DNA of 64,000 nucleotides, taken from Ascidia mentula (Eukaryota; Chordata; Ascidiacea; Phlebobranchia; Ascidiidae). The translations under genes and the position numbers were made by a program. The notes under the pieces were generated by a model that searched no databases, had not been told where the DNA came from, and worked only from the letters and a program-made list of their open reading frames with translations. The stretch lies in assembly GCA_947561715.1 (NCBI GenBank), contig OX387197.1:27430266-27494265 (forward strand), given 5' to 3'. Of the stretch, positions 47,901 to 60,651 are shown piece by piece; positions within the stretch are counted from its first letter, which is position 1; each line of letters opens with the position of its first letter.

Positions 47901-50900
47901 ATTGCCGGCGGGAATTCTCAAATTTAGTTAATTCCTCACGACCTTAGCGACCATTGTTTGTAACATGCGTTTTCGCGCAGCAATAAGAAACTAAAGGACA
48001 TACGCCAATTTTGTTTCATTGCTCGTTTTGTAGTGGCATCTAATATTTGTGTGCAAAATTTCAAGTCGTTTGATGTAAAAATGTTGAAATCACAGGCGTA
48101 CAACTGTCAAATTTAGTTAAAAGCGCCGAACCTTAGCCACCATAGTTTGAAACATGCGTTTTCGGCAAGCAATAAAATTCTAAAGGACATACGCCAATTT
48201 AGTTTTCATTGCTCGTTTTGTAGTGGCATCTAATATTTGTGTGCAAAATTTCAAGTTGCTTGATAGAAAAATGTTGAAATCACAGGCGTACAACTGTCAA
48301 ATTTAGTTAAAAGCGCCGAACCTTAGCCACCATAGTTTCAAACATGCGTTTTCGCGCAGCAATAAGAAACTAAAGGACATACGTCAATTTAGTTTTCATT
48401 GCTCGTTTTGTAGTGGCATCTAATATTTGTGTGCAAAATTTCAAGTTGCTTGATAGAAAAATGTTGAAATCACAGGCGTACAACTGTCAAATTTAGTTAA
48501 AAGCGCCGAACCTTAGCCACCATAGTTTCAAACATGCGTTTTCGCGCAGCAATAAGAAACTAAAGGACATATGCCAATTTAGTTTTCATTGCTCGTTTTG
48601 TAGTGGCTTCTAATATTTGTGTGCAAAATTTCAAGTTGCTTGATAGAAAAATGTTGATATCACAGGCGTACAACTGTCAAATTTAGTTAAAAGCGCCGAA
48701 CCTTAGCCACCATAGTTTCAAACATGCGTTTTCGCGCAGCAATAAGAAACTAAAGGACATACGTCAATTTAGTTTTCATTGCTCGTTTTGTAGTGGCATC
48801 TAATATTTGTGTGCAAAATTTCAGGTCGCTTGATTGAAAATTGTTTCTATTGCCGGCGGGAATTCTCAAAATTAGTTGATTTCGCACGGCCTTAGCGACC
48901 ATTGTTTGAAACATGCGTTTTCGCGCAGCAATAACAAACTAAAGGACATACGCCAATTTAGTTTTCATTGCTCGTTTTGTAGTGGCATCTAATATTTGTG
49001 TGCAAAATTTCAAGTCGCTTGATATAAAAATGTTGAAATCACAGGCGGACAACTGTCAAATTTAGTTAATCCGCCGAACATTAGCCACCATAGTTTCAAA
49101 CATGCGTTTTCGGAAAGCAATAAAATTCTAAAAGACAGGCGCCAATTTAGTTTTCATTTCTCGTTTTGTTGTGGCACCTAGTGTTTGTGTGCAAAATTTC
49201 AGGTCTCTTGATTTAAGATTGTGTATATTGCCGGCGGGAATTCTCAAATTTAGTTAATTCCGCACGACCTTAGCGACCATTGTTTGTAACATGCGTTTTC
49301 GCGCAGCAATAAGAAACTAAAGGACATTGCGCCAATTTGGTTTTCATTACTCGTTTTGTAGTGGCATCTAATATTTGTGTGCAAAACTTCAAGTCGCTTG
49401 ATAGAAAAATGTTGAAATCACAGGCGGACAACTGTCAAATTTAGTTAATCCGCCGAACATTAGCCACCATAGTTTCAAACATGCGTTTTCGGAAAGCAAT
49501 AAAATTCTAAAAGACAGACGCCAATTTAGTTTTCATTTCTCGTTTTGTTGTGGCACCTAGTGTTTGTGTGCAAAATTTCAGGTCTCTTGATTTAAAATTG
49601 TGTATATTGCCGGCGGGAATTCTCAAATTTAGTTAATTCCGCACGACCTTAGCGACCATTGTTTGTAACATGCGTTTTCGCGCAGCAATAAGAAACTAAA
49701 GGACATTGTCCAATTTGGTTTTCATTACACGTTTTGTAGTGGCATCTAATATTTGTGTGCAAAACTTCAAGTCGCTTGATAGAAAAATGTTGAAATCACA
49801 GGCGGACAACTGTCAAATTTAGTTAAATCCGCCGAACATTAGCCACCATAGTTTCAAACATGCGTTTTCGGCAAGCAATAAAATTCTAAAGGTCAGGCGC
49901 CAATTTAGTTTTCATTTCTCGTTTTGTTGTAGCACCTAGTATTTGTGTGTAAAATTTCAGGTCTCTTGATTTAAAATTGTGTATATTGCCGGCGGGAATT
50001 CTCAAATTTAGTTAATTCCTCACGACTTTAGCGACCATTGTTTGTAACATGCGTTTTCGCGCAGCAATAAGAAACTAAAGGACATACGCCAATTTTGTTT
50101 CATTGCTCGTTTTGTAGTGGCATCTAATATTTGTGTGCAAAATTTCAAGTCGTTTGATGTAAAAATGTTGAAATCACAGGCGGACAACTGTCAAATTTAG
50201 TCAAAACCGCCAAACCTTAGCCACCATAGTTTCAAACATGCGTTTTCGCGCAGCAATAAGAAACTAAAGGACATACGGCAATTTGGTTTTCATTGCTCGT
50301 TTTGTAGTGGCATCTAATATTTGTGTGCAAAATTTCAAGTTGCTTGATAGAAAAATGTTGAAATCACAGGCGTACAACTGTCAAATTTAGTTAAAAGCGC
50401 CGAACCTTAGCCACCATAGTTTGAAACATGCATTTTCGGCAAGCAATAAAATTTTAAAGGACATACGTCAATTTAGTTTTCATTTCTCGTTTTGTTGTGG
50501 CACCTAGTATTTGTGTGTAAAATTTCAGGTCTCTTGATTAAAAATTGTGTATATTGCCGGCGGGAATTCTCAAATTTAGTTAATTCCTCACGACCTTAGC
50601 GACCATTGTTTGTAACATGCGTTTTCGCGCAGCAATAAGAAACTAAAGGACATACGCCAATTTTGTTTCATTGCTCGTTTTGTAGTGGCATCTAATATTT
50701 GTGTGCAAAATTTCAAGTCGTTTGATGTAAAAATGTTGAAATCACAGGCGGACAACTGTCAAATTTAGTTAAAAGCGCCGAACCTTAGCCACCATAGTTT
50801 GAAACATGCATTTTCGCGCAGCAATAAGAAACTAAAGGACATACGCCAGTTTAGTTTTCATTGCTCGTTGTGTAGTGGCATCTAATATTTGTGTGCAAAA

Positions 50901-53900
50901 TTTCAAGTTGCTTGATAGAAAAATGTTGAAATCACAGGCGTACAACTGTCAAATTTAGTTAAAAGCGCCGAACCTTAGCCACCATAGTTTGAAACATGCA
51001 TTTTCGCGCAGCAATAAAATTCTAAAGGACATACGCCAATTTAGTTTTCATTGCTCGTTGTGTAGTGGCATCTAATATTTGTGTGCAAAATTTCAAGTTG
51101 CTTGATAGAAAAATGTTGAAATCACAGGCGTACAACTGTCAAATTTAGTTAAAAGCGCCGAACCTTAGCCACCATAGTTTCAAACATGCGTTTTCGCGCA
51201 GCAATAAGAAACTAAAGGACATACGCCAGTTTAGTTTTCATTGCTCGTTGTGTAGTGGCATCTAATATTTGTGTGCAAAATTTCAAGTTGCTTGATAGAA
51301 AAATGTTGAAATCACAGGCGTACAACTGTCAAATTTAGTTAAAAGCGCCGAACCTTAGCCACCATAGTTTCAAACATGCGTTTTCGCGCAGCAATAAGAA
51401 ACTAAAGGACATACGGCAATTTGGTTTTCATTGCTCGTTTTGTAGTGGCATCTAATATTTGTGTGCAAAATTTCAAGTCGCTTGATAGAAAAATGTTGAA
51501 ATCACAGGCGTACAACTGTCAAATTTAGTTAAAAGCGCCGAACCTTAGCCACCATAGTTTGAAACATGCATTTTCGGCAAGCAATAAAATTCTAAAGGAC
51601 ATACGCCAATTTAGTTTTCATTGCTCGTTGTGTAGTGGCTTCTAATATTTGTGTGCAAAATTTCAAGTTGCTTGATAGAAAAATGTTGAAATCACAGGCG
51701 GACAACTGTCAAATTTAGTTGAACCCGCCGAACATTAGCCACCATAGTTTCAAACATGCGTTTTCGGCAAGCAATAAAATTCTAAAGGTCAGGCGCCAAT
51801 TTAGTTTTCATTTCTCGTTTTTTTGTGGCACCTAGTATTTGTGTGCAAAATTTCAGGTCTCTTGATTTAAAATTGTGTATATTGCCGGCGGGAATTCTCA
51901 AATTTAGTTAATTCCTCACGACCTTAGCGACCATTGTTTGTAACATGCGTTTTCGCGCAGCAATAAGAAACTAAAGGACATACGCCAATTTTGTTTCATT
52001 GCTCGTTTTGCAGTGGCATCTAATATTTGTGTGCAAAATTTCAAGTCGTTTGATGTAAAAATGTTGAAATCACAGGCGTACAACTGTCAAATTTAGTTAA
52101 AAGCGCCGAACCTTAGCCACCATAGTTTGAAACATGCGTTTTCGGCAAGCAATAAAATTCTAAAGGACATACGCCAATTTAGTTTTCATTGCTCGTTTTG
52201 TAGTGGCATCTAATATTTGTGTGCAAAATTTCAAGTTGCTTGATAGAAAAATGTTGAAATCACAGGCGTACAACTGTCAAATTTAGTTAAAAGCGCCGAA
52301 CCTTAGCCACCATAGTTTCAAACATGCGTTTTCGCGCAGCAATAAGAAACTAAAGGACATATGCCAATTTAGTTTTCATTGCTCGTTTTGTAGTGGCTTC
52401 TAATATTTGTGTGCAAAATTTCAAGTTGCTTGATAGAAAAATGTTGATATCACAGGCGTACAACTGTCAAATTTAGTTAAAAGCGCCGAACCTTAGCCAC
52501 CATAGTTTCAAACATGCGTTTTCGCGCAGCAATAAGAAACTAAAGGACATACGTCAATTTAGTTTTCATTGCTCGTTTTGTAGTGGCATCTAATATTTGT
52601 GTGCAAAATTTCAGGTCGCTTGATTGAAAATTGTTTCTATTGCCGGCGGGAATTCTCAAAATTAGTTGATTTCGCACGGCCTTAGCGACCATTGTTTGAA
52701 ACATGCGTTTTCGTGCAGCAATAACAAACTAAAGGACATACGTCAATTTAGTTTTCATTGCTCGTTTTGTAGTGGCATCTAATATTTGTGTGCAAAACTT
52801 CAAGTCGCTTGATAGAAAAATGTTGAAATCACAGGCGGACAACTGTCAAATTTAGTTAAAACCGCCGAACATTAGCCACCATAGTTTCAAACATGCGTTT
52901 TCGGCAAGCAATAAAATTCTAAAGGACAGACGCCAATTTAGTTTTCATTTCTCGTTTTGTTGTGGCACCTAGTATTTGTGTGTAAAATTTCAGGTCTCTT
53001 GATTTAAAATTGTGTATATTGCCGGCGGGAATTCTCAAATTTAGTTAATTCCTCACGACCTTAGCGACCATTGTTTGTAACATGCGTTTTCGCGCAGCAA
53101 TAAGAAACTAAAGGACATACGCCAATTTTGTTTCATTGCTCGTTTTGTAGTGGCATCTAATATTTGTGTGCAAAATTTCAAGTCGTTTGATGTAAAAATG
53201 TTGAAATCACAGGCGGACAACTGTCAAATTTAGTCAAAACCGCCGAACCTTAGCCACCATAGTTTGAAACATGCGTTTTCGGCAAGCAATAAAATTCTAA
53301 AGGACATACGCCAATTTAGTTTTCATTGCTCGTTGTGTAGTGGCTTCTAATATTTGTGTGCAAAATTTCAAGTTGCTTGATAGAAAAATGTTGAAATCAC
53401 AGGCGTACAACTGTCAAATTTAGTTAAAAGCGCCGAACCTTAGCCACCATAGTTTCAAACATGCGTTTTCGCGCAGCAATAAGAAACTAAAGGACATACG
53501 TCAATTTAGTTTTCATTGCTCGTTTTGTAGTGGCATCTAATATTTGTGTGCAAAATTTCAAGTTGCTTGATAGAAAAATGTTGAAATCACAGGCGTACAA
53601 CTGTCAAATTTAGTTAAAAGCGCCGAACCTTAGCCACCATAGTTTCAAACATGCGTTTTCGCGCAGCAATAAGAAACTAAAGGACATACGTCAATTTAGT
53701 TTTCATTGCTCGTTTTGTAGTGGCATCTAATATTTGTGTGCAAAATTTCAGGTCGCTTGATATAAAAATGTTGAAATCACAGGCGGACAACTGTCAAATT
53801 TAGTTAATCCGCCGAACATTAGCCACCATAGTTTCAAACATGCGTTTTCGGAAAGCAATAAAATTCTAAAGGACATACGTCAATTTAGTTTTCATTGCTC

Positions 53901-56900
53901 GTTTTGTAGTGGCATCTAATATTTGTGTGCAAAATTTCAAGTTGCTTGATAGAAAAATGTTGAAATCACAGGCGTACAACTGTCAAATTTAGTTAAAAGC
54001 GCCGAACCTTAGCCACCATAGTTTCAAACATGCGTTTTCGCGCAGCAATAAGAAACTAAAGGACATACGTCAATTTAGTTTTCATTGCTCGTTTTGTAGT
54101 GGCATCTAATATTTGTGTGCAAAATTTCAGGTCGCTTGATATAAAAATGTTGAAATCACAGGCGGACAACTGTCAAATTTAGTTAATCCGCCGAACATTA
54201 GCCACCATAGTTTCAAACATGCGTTTTCGGAAAGCAATAAAATTCTAAAAGACAGGCGCCAATTTAGTTTTCATTTCTCGTTTTGTTGTGGCACCTAGTG
54301 TTTGTGTGCAAAATTTCAGGTCTCTTGATTTAAAATTGTGTATATTGCCGGCGGGAATTCTCAAATTTAGTTAATTCCGCACGACCTTAGCGACCATTGT
54401 TTCAAACATGCGTTTTCGCGCAGCAATAAGAAACTAAAGGACATACGCCAATTTAGTTTTCATTGCTCGTTTTGTAGTGGCATCTAATATTTGTGAGCAA
54501 AATTTCAAGTTGCTTGATAGAAAAATGTTGAAATCACAGGCGTACAACTGTCAAATTTAGTTAAAAGCGCCGAACCTTAGCCACCATAGTTTCAAACATG
54601 CGTTTTCGCGCAGCAATAAGAAACTAAAGGACATACGCCAATTTAGTTTTCATTGCTCGTTTTGTAGTGGCATCTAATATTTGTGAGCAAAATTTCAAGT
54701 TGCTTGATAGAAAAATGTTGAAATCACAGGCGTACAACTGTCAAATTTAGTTAAAAGCGCCGAACCTTAGCGACCATGGTTTCAAACATGCGTTTTCGCG
54801 CAGCAATAAGAAACTAAAGGACATACGCCAATTTAGTTTTCATTGCTCGTTTTGTAGTGGCATCTAATATTTGTGAGCAAAATTTCAAGTTGCTTGATAG
54901 AAAAATGTTGAAATCACAGGCGTACAACTGTCAAATTTAGTTAAAAGCGCCGAACCTTAGCCACCATAGTTTCAAACATGCGTTTTCGCGCAGCAATAAG
55001 AAACTAAAGGACATACGTCAATTTGGTTTTCATTGCTCGTTTTGTAGTGGCTTCTAATATTTGTGTGCAAAATTTCAAGTCGCTTGATAGAAAAATGTTG
55101 AAATCACAGGCGGACAACTGTCAAATTTAGTTAAAAGCGCCGAACCTTAGCCACCATAGTTTCAAACATGCGTTTTCGCGCAGCAATAAGAAACTAAAGG
55201 ACATACGTCAGTTTGGTTTTCATTGCTCGTTTTGTAGTGGCATCTAATATTTGTGTGCAAAATTTCAAGTTGCTTGATAGAAAAATGTTGAAATCACAGG
55301 CGTACAACTGTCAAATTTAGTTAAAAGCGCCGAACCTTAGCCACCATAGTTTGAAACATGCATTTTCGCGCAGCAATAAGAAACTAAAGGACATACGTCA
55401 ATTTAGTTTTCATTGCTCGTTTTGTAGTGGCATCTAATATTTGTGTGCAAAATTTCAAGTTGCTTGATAGAAAAATGTTGAAATCACAGGTGGACAACTG
55501 TCAAATTTAGTTAAAAGCGCCGAACCTTAGCCACCATAGTTTGAAACATGCATTTTCGGCAAGCAATAAAATTCTAAAGGACATACGTCAATTTAGTTTT
55601 CATTTGTCGTTTTGTAGTGGCATCTAATATTTGTGTGCAAAACTTCAAGTCGCTTGATAGAAAAATGTCGAAATCACAGGCGGACAACTGTCAAATTTAG
55701 TTAAATCCGCCGAACATTAGCCACCATAGTTTCAAACATGCGTTTTCGGCAAGCAATAAAATTCTAAAGGTCAGGCGCCAATTTAATTTTCATTTCTCGT
55801 TTTGTTGTGGCATCTAGAAATTTGTGTGTAAAATTTCAGGTCTCTTGATTTAAAATTGTGTATATTGCCGGCGGGAATTCTCAAATTTAGTTAATTCCGC
55901 TCGACCTTAACGACCATTGTTTGTAACATGCGTTTTCGCGCCGCAATAAGAAACTAAAGGACATTGCGCCAATTTGGTTTTCATTACTCGTTTTGTAGTG
56001 GCATCTAATATTTGTGTGCAAAATTTCAAGTCGCTTGATAGAAAAATGTTGAAATCACAGGCGGACAACTGTCAAATTTAGTCAAAACCGCCGAACCTTA
56101 GCCACCATAGTTTCAAACATGCGTTTTCGGCAAGCAATAAAATTCTAAAGGACATAGGCAAATTTGGTTTTCATTGCTCGTTTTGTAGTGGCTTCTAATA
56201 TTTGTGTGCAAAATTTCAAGTCGCTTGATAGAAAAATGTTGAAATCACAGGCGGACAACTGTCAAATTTAGTTAATTTCGCTCTTGCGGCGCGGTTTATA
56301 TTTGTCTTTAAGAGGTATTCGCCTGCCAAATCTCTGTTTTACATCCAAGCAAATTAAAATTTGGCAGTTAAATACTACAGCCATGTAGAAGGAGATACCT
56401 CTAAACTTTATTTAACTATATGCTTTATTTTGTTGTTGTCATACGAAAAGGCGTTCTTAAAACTGTTTTGGCGAACCGACGGCGCGGTTTAAGCTTGTCT
56501 TTGACAGGTATTTACTTGTCTTTGTTTTGAAATAATATGGCCAAACGAATTAAATATAGCTGTTAAATGCTCTAGGTATGTTGTAGACGGTCCCATTGAA
56601 CCGTATTCGACTATCCGTTTTTTTGATATATTTAAAGGCGTTCTTTTAAACTGTTTTGGCGAATGACGCGTTTTAAACATGTTTTCACTTGTTAATTGCT
56701 ATGTTTGATGCTTGCCGTATGAGCAGTTTATCTATGTTCCTAATAAAATTCGGGAGCAATAATTAAACGATCTTAAGACATCAGATTTGTGTGTGAGCAG
56801 TAAAATTTCGTTGTGGGAGGCGCCTATCTTGGGAATTGAGATACGACTTTTCTCTCTTCGCTTTTTGACGTTCTCTGATGACGCCGCTCCTTTGGGAGTT

Positions 56901-59182
56901 GTTAGTTCGGATAAGACGACCACACGCCTTTTTGCACTTTTGTGTGTCCCGAATTTTGATGCTGTTTATCACTGTCGATATCATGGTAATTTTTAAAGCG
57001 GAAAATTCCAATATAATCCGCAACATTTTCGATCAATGCTATTAATATGTTTAGAGAAAATCATGTAGTGTATGTTTTATTTTAGCATGGGGCGTTTGTT
57101 ATTTCTTGGTTGACCGTTACTATAAATAACATGTTACATATTTGTATTTAAAATTTCAACTTGGTTTACTTTACACGATACTTTTGCACCACGTGAGTGT
57201 TGTGCTTTGTTTTACATCGACCAATTTGCAAAAGGTTCTGTGCGTGGGAACGATATCACCAATACACATTTGCAATGCTAACAACAGAAAATCGACTACA
57301 AAGCTCTTTTATGAACGATTTACTGATTTAATTTTTCCTACAGCGATTTAACGACTAAAATATCAAATAATTCATATAAAAAGTTAATGTCATCGAACGT
57401 TTTTTCAATTTTAAATCTACCATATCGCTTCTATTTCTAAGTTGGCAAAGCAGTTTTTAATAATTTCATCTACACGTGCAATTAAATTTTTCGAGCGGTC
57501 CTATAGCAGCACCTTGTGGTAAAAAGATGCACAAAACAAAAACTGGTTCCGGAACGAAATTGTCAAATTATGCTTCAAACACTTGGAAACGAAATTTCGT
57601 TTCAAGAAATAAAAAGTGTTCCGGACCGTAACATAGGGTAAAGACGAAACAAACATAATAGTTTCCACTCATAATGACAGAGTCAACACTTCAACCATAT
57701 CAGGTTTTTTTTTTGCTGTTTTTAAAACCTAATATTGAAAGTCTTGTATGAGATTTAATCAACTGACAACTTAGTATCATCGAGCATACAGAAGTTAGTA
57801 GCCTATACAATATACCGTATGTTTAGTAGACATTGTCCAATTGGAATGAAAGGCGATTAAAACCGTCTTAAACATGTCTCTATTGGATAAATTTAATAAC
57901 ATTTTCTATTTCTAAGCTTTTGCAGCGAAAATATTAACCTGGTTTAAAATAACTTAAATAAATATAAGATTCATGATTATACCACAATCACTGAAGCGAT
58001 AATTTTGGGGTTAAAATCTATCAGTCTTGGTATTGTGGCGTGCTTGCTCTTTATTCGTAGTAAATCGAATGATGCGAACATGGCGTGACACATGACACGT
58101 GAGAGAATCGCAAGAAAAAAGCAACACGCACTGAAACTAACGCAAACCGCGACGGTACATCTTTACAACATATTCTGTCGCTACAGTATATAAAACAATT
58201 TGACGGGGCTCAGTTCTAACCAAATAATGCGGGCTGTGGCCCAATTTTTCAGAAACTTCTCCAACAACAGTTGATGTGAATTCACCATCAAACGTCACGG
58301 GTCCTTCATCTATCGTTGGTGCAGTTGTTGGGGTTGTGATCGTCATCATCTTATTGTTCCTCGCCACTGGATTGGTTTTATGGAGGAAACGCAGGTGAAG
58401 TTATCAGTATGACGTAACAATGGGTTACATGTTGTTGGCGCCATTTGTTCTTGTGCGATCTTAAAACCTTATTTTGTTTATTTTACCAGAGCTCGGAACA
58501 AACAGATTGGAAAAACCACAATGGACGGAGAAGCCGCAGGTAAGCGGAGGTCATTGTAGTTTGTCATTGAATGATTTCGTGCATTTGTCAATGCTTCGTT
58601 GGGATAAATTTTCTAAATAGATTTAACATAGAAACGTTTTGTGCAACCGCCTGATAGGTCGTGAGTTCAAACCTTACCTGGAGCTCATTTCGACTTCGGA
58701 GAAAAAGTGGTTGAACCAACTTAGCTGCAATGCCAGTAAACCTTCTGGATTTAACATAAAAATGTACTTTGCACAAAACAAATGCATTTCCCCAACGGGT
58801 GTGCACTCTACCCGTTAACACAAATGCAAACTTTATTACAAAATATTCCGCACCCAACACTGCTATATTTTGCTTCCAAGCACAAGAAAACTCCCCAACC
58901 CCAACCCAAGCAGAACCGATCTACGCAACCGCAAAACCACGAAAGAAGAAAAACCAACCAAAAGCAGGAACCTCATCCAGGGATGAATCTACCAACGAAG
59001 CTGTTTACGACCAAGTTAATAATAATGAGGATTGTGACACGTACGACCACCTCCAACACACAAGCTTACATGCACAAACTTATAACACGGAAGCACGTGG
59101 GTACAACGATGACGTAGATACATCACGTGACAGCAATGGTGCGGAACAAACTTATGCGATTGTTAAGAAAGGAAACGAATAA
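38951..59182 (+). CDS. C-type lectin-domain receptor, class A, stalk exon split by a 17-kb insertion
   Basis: Exons: 38951-39167, 39488-39724, stalk 40359-40475 continued at 57644-57703, 58253-58394, 58490-58539, 58881-59182. Signal peptide MLITIALCVIWSSGVVFG, CTLD with NGQW, EPI and YKWRS. The stalk is Thr-rich up to TTTLQGK, where the insertion begins, and resumes with DETNI as in siblings. Then GAVVG membrane segment, WRKRR, and a tail with YATA, YDQV, YDHL, YAIV. If splicing runs from GT at 40470 to AG at 57642-57643, the product is 372 aa and lacks only two stalk residues. If not, translation reads into the insertion. The donor after 57703 (GGTTTTT) is weaker than the GGTATT/GGTATA of siblings. 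The intron 39725-40358 has about 470 bases of unassigned extra DNA. Confidence 0.65.
40817..42812 (+). repeat. 20-bp minisatellite with four ~145-bp spacers
   Basis: The unit is GGAACAGAATTTTCGTTACT with variants (GGAACGGAATTTTCGTTACG). Runs are separated by a conserved spacer with TAATTATCGTACTATGAG and TTTTTCGATCCATGGACACA, at about 41037-41183, 41618-41766, 42060-42180 and 42470-42610. The unit resembles the GGAACGAAATTTCGTT words at both ends of the insertion, so it probably grew from terminal sequence. Open frames here (for example 41100-41567) arise because the unit lacks stops; they encode a 20-residue cycle and are not treated as genes. Confidence 0.9.
42813..43141. other. Link region with degenerate copy of the insertion's left end
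   Basis: 42838-42945 aligns loosely with 40477-40590 (CATAAT, then ACAAAACCGTTC, then AAATTTCGTTCC) in direct orientation. The rest is AT-rich and unassigned. Confidence 0.45.
43142..56275 (+). repeat. ~190-bp satellite array, about 69 monomers, two monomer classes
   Basis: Head-to-tail units, mostly 190 bases, each with TTTGTAGTGGCATCTAATAT and TTGTGTGCAAAATTTCAAGT. Class 1 continues GAAATCACAGGCGGACAACT. Class 2 (about 188 bases) has ATTGCCGGCGGGAATTCTCA instead, and I count 18 of these. Class 1 also splits into CGCGCAGCAATAAGAAAC and GGCAAGCAATAAAATTC types. Long-range order is visible: marker variants recur at 3411, 3600, 3790 and 3980 bases, which are 18, 19, 20 and 21 monomers; for example 46381-47100 and 49981-50700 are nearly identical. 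The monomer is close to nucleosome-repeat length. No coding. Confidence 0.93.
56276..57635. other. Right part of the insertion, no gene recognised
   Basis: 56285 to about 56700 contains three diverged direct repeats with period about 182-193 bases, marked by GGCGCGGTTTA...TTGTCTTT and GGCGTTCTT...CTGTTTTGGCGAA. About 56700-57480 is AT-rich with short open frames (56781-57026 minus, 57142-57351) lacking domains. The last 100 bases hold GGTTCCGGAACGAAAT and GAAACGAAATTTCGTTTC, like the left end. Confidence 0.55.
58034..58185 (-). mobile_element. Short solo-LTR-like fossil with 4-bp target duplication
   Basis: A 152-base insertion in the intron before the membrane exon, absent from the same intron of the 1124 gene. 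It is flanked by GTAT (58030-58033, 58186-58189). On the minus strand it begins TGTAGCGACA and ends GCACGCCACA, with AATAAA shortly before the end, as in a small LTR. No internal retroelement region is present. It looks like a solo LTR or short nonautonomous LTR relict; family not determined. The clean flanks suggest a fairly young insertion. Confidence 0.5.
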
Positions 59183-60603
59183 GAAGTAATAATGGACAAT
59201 TTTGTCAAGCTTTGAGTGGCTTTGTGTTATTTCTTCTGTATTTTAATTTCACATTCCTATGAATGACGTCACAATCTTTGTGAGGATGACATCACAAATT
59301 TATTCAGCATCTTTTACCGCTTTGGGTTTTTGTCTATAATTAGGCATTTATTTATTGTTTTTCTGTGATGTTTACGGTTTGATGCATGTGTTTAGTGTTT
59401 TACTGTGTTTAATAATAAAGTAAAATGCGTGTTTATGTCTTCGTTCCTAAAGACAGAAGCGATGACGTCAGTTTGCTTTTTCCTTCGTGTTACAGACAAC
59501 TGTTGTTCCTCATGTACTTGTAGGCAAAGCTGTAGGTTTCTGGAAGTTTCAAAAAGTAATCAACAGTGTGGAAATAGTGTTGCCGGCAATACAGTATAGT
59601 TGATCTGTAACATATTTTGCTACATGATGTAAACGACAACGACAATAGTGACGAAAAACCTTTTACCCAAATCTTCGTCAACTTTCCCAGTTTCCAGTGG
59701 TTAAAAATTATGTAAATCAAGAATTTACGTTTTTAGGGAAATCCTTGAATGGTTTTGAAAATTTCCCCAACCCGTTTTGACAAATTAACAGCAAAAAACT
59801 CAACACACGAATAGAGAACAAGCACGAAATGGTCCCTGAATATAAAGCAAAGTTATTAGCTTTTTGACTTCCTTCCTCTCGTATATGGATGATAATGACG
59901 TGGGTTTCCTTCTTCCAGATATAACACTGTGTACAACGTGGGTGATGACGTCCAGAAACATCACGTGACTTCAATGTTGGTACAGAACAAACTGAACCTC
60001 ACGTTGGATAAACATCAAAAGTAAATTGTGGTGTTTCTGGAACCTTTTAAAAATATCGCTTCGTCGTTTCGATATGAAATATTTCCCGGTATATCATGTT
60101 TCAAGTGTGAAGGCATGTTTGTGTTCCCAAGATAGAATTCCCACACACCGATTCATTTCCGTACACATAACCATGCAAGGTGGTATGTATAATATGCGCG
60201 GTTTGACAAGAGTTACCTTATAACAATAGAAATATAGAAACAGCAGTAGAAATATATATCAGTTAGAAATCAGATTGTGAACGGAAGGAGAAATAGGAAG
60301 GAGTTTATTTCTGTAGCAAGCGGGGGAACTACCTGGGAGAAACACGACATTTGCATTGAGGCGATTTTGAGTTTCTGTTATGCATTAGCCGACTGTGCTA
60401 ACATTACGGGTATAACAGATACCTTAGGGTCGGGAAACTTTCAAGTGCAAAGTTCTTTTGTGCGGGACTTTTTGTTTATTTGTGGGAAAGGAAAATATCG
60501 CCTCTGATAAAGATAATATTAACATAACGTGGAAGATTTTTGGAACCGATTAAACTATAACACGTATTTTATCAACTACAATAAATTGCTCCAAGTATTC
60601 CTG
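59183..60603. other. Class A 3' flank and shared upstream block
   Basis: Matches 33405-35160 without the internal duplication. CRE-like pair at 59264 and 59287. The GTTGTTCCTC module is at about 59500-59590. From about 60260 it is the block shared upstream of leader exons. No gene seen. Confidence 0.55.
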
Positions 60604-60651
60604 CTTCACGTTGGCTGTGTTTAGGTTAACAAGTGTTAGAGAGTTATTGCA

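Larger units (their letters stand above)
40476..57635. mobile_element. 17,160-bp satellite-bearing insertion with 8-bp target duplication
   Basis: Flanked by GGGTAAAG (40468-40475 and 57636-57643; nine bases if the preceding A is counted). Sibling genes at 3369 and 21108 show the uninterrupted exon. Inside, in order: a 340-base left end with CGAAATTTCG palindromes, a 20-bp minisatellite, a degenerate repeat of the left end (42838-42945), the 190-bp satellite, and a 1.36-kb right part ending with another CGAAATTTCG. I find no convincing terminal inverted repeats and no transposase, integrase or polymerase reading frame. An 8-9 bp duplication fits hAT, P, Merlin or Mutator-like insertion, and foldback elements with tandem-repeat ends are known in the last group. 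The superfamily remains open. The satellite may have expanded after insertion. Confidence 0.8.

Noticed and set aside
43142-56275. Regular repeats considered as a CRISPR-like array
   Set aside because: Units of about 190 bases are contiguous with no unique spacers, and the context is a eukaryotic gene.
40476-57635. Polinton, retrovirus-like or Helitron identity for the large insertion
   Set aside because: No polymerase, integrase, capsid, reverse transcriptase or helicase frame was recognised; the flanking duplication is 8-9 bases and the ends do not fit Helitron rules.
40476-57635. Clear terminal inverted repeats for the large insertion
   Set aside because: The ends share only short CGAAATTTCG palindromic words; hand comparison gives no convincing aligned inverted repeat.
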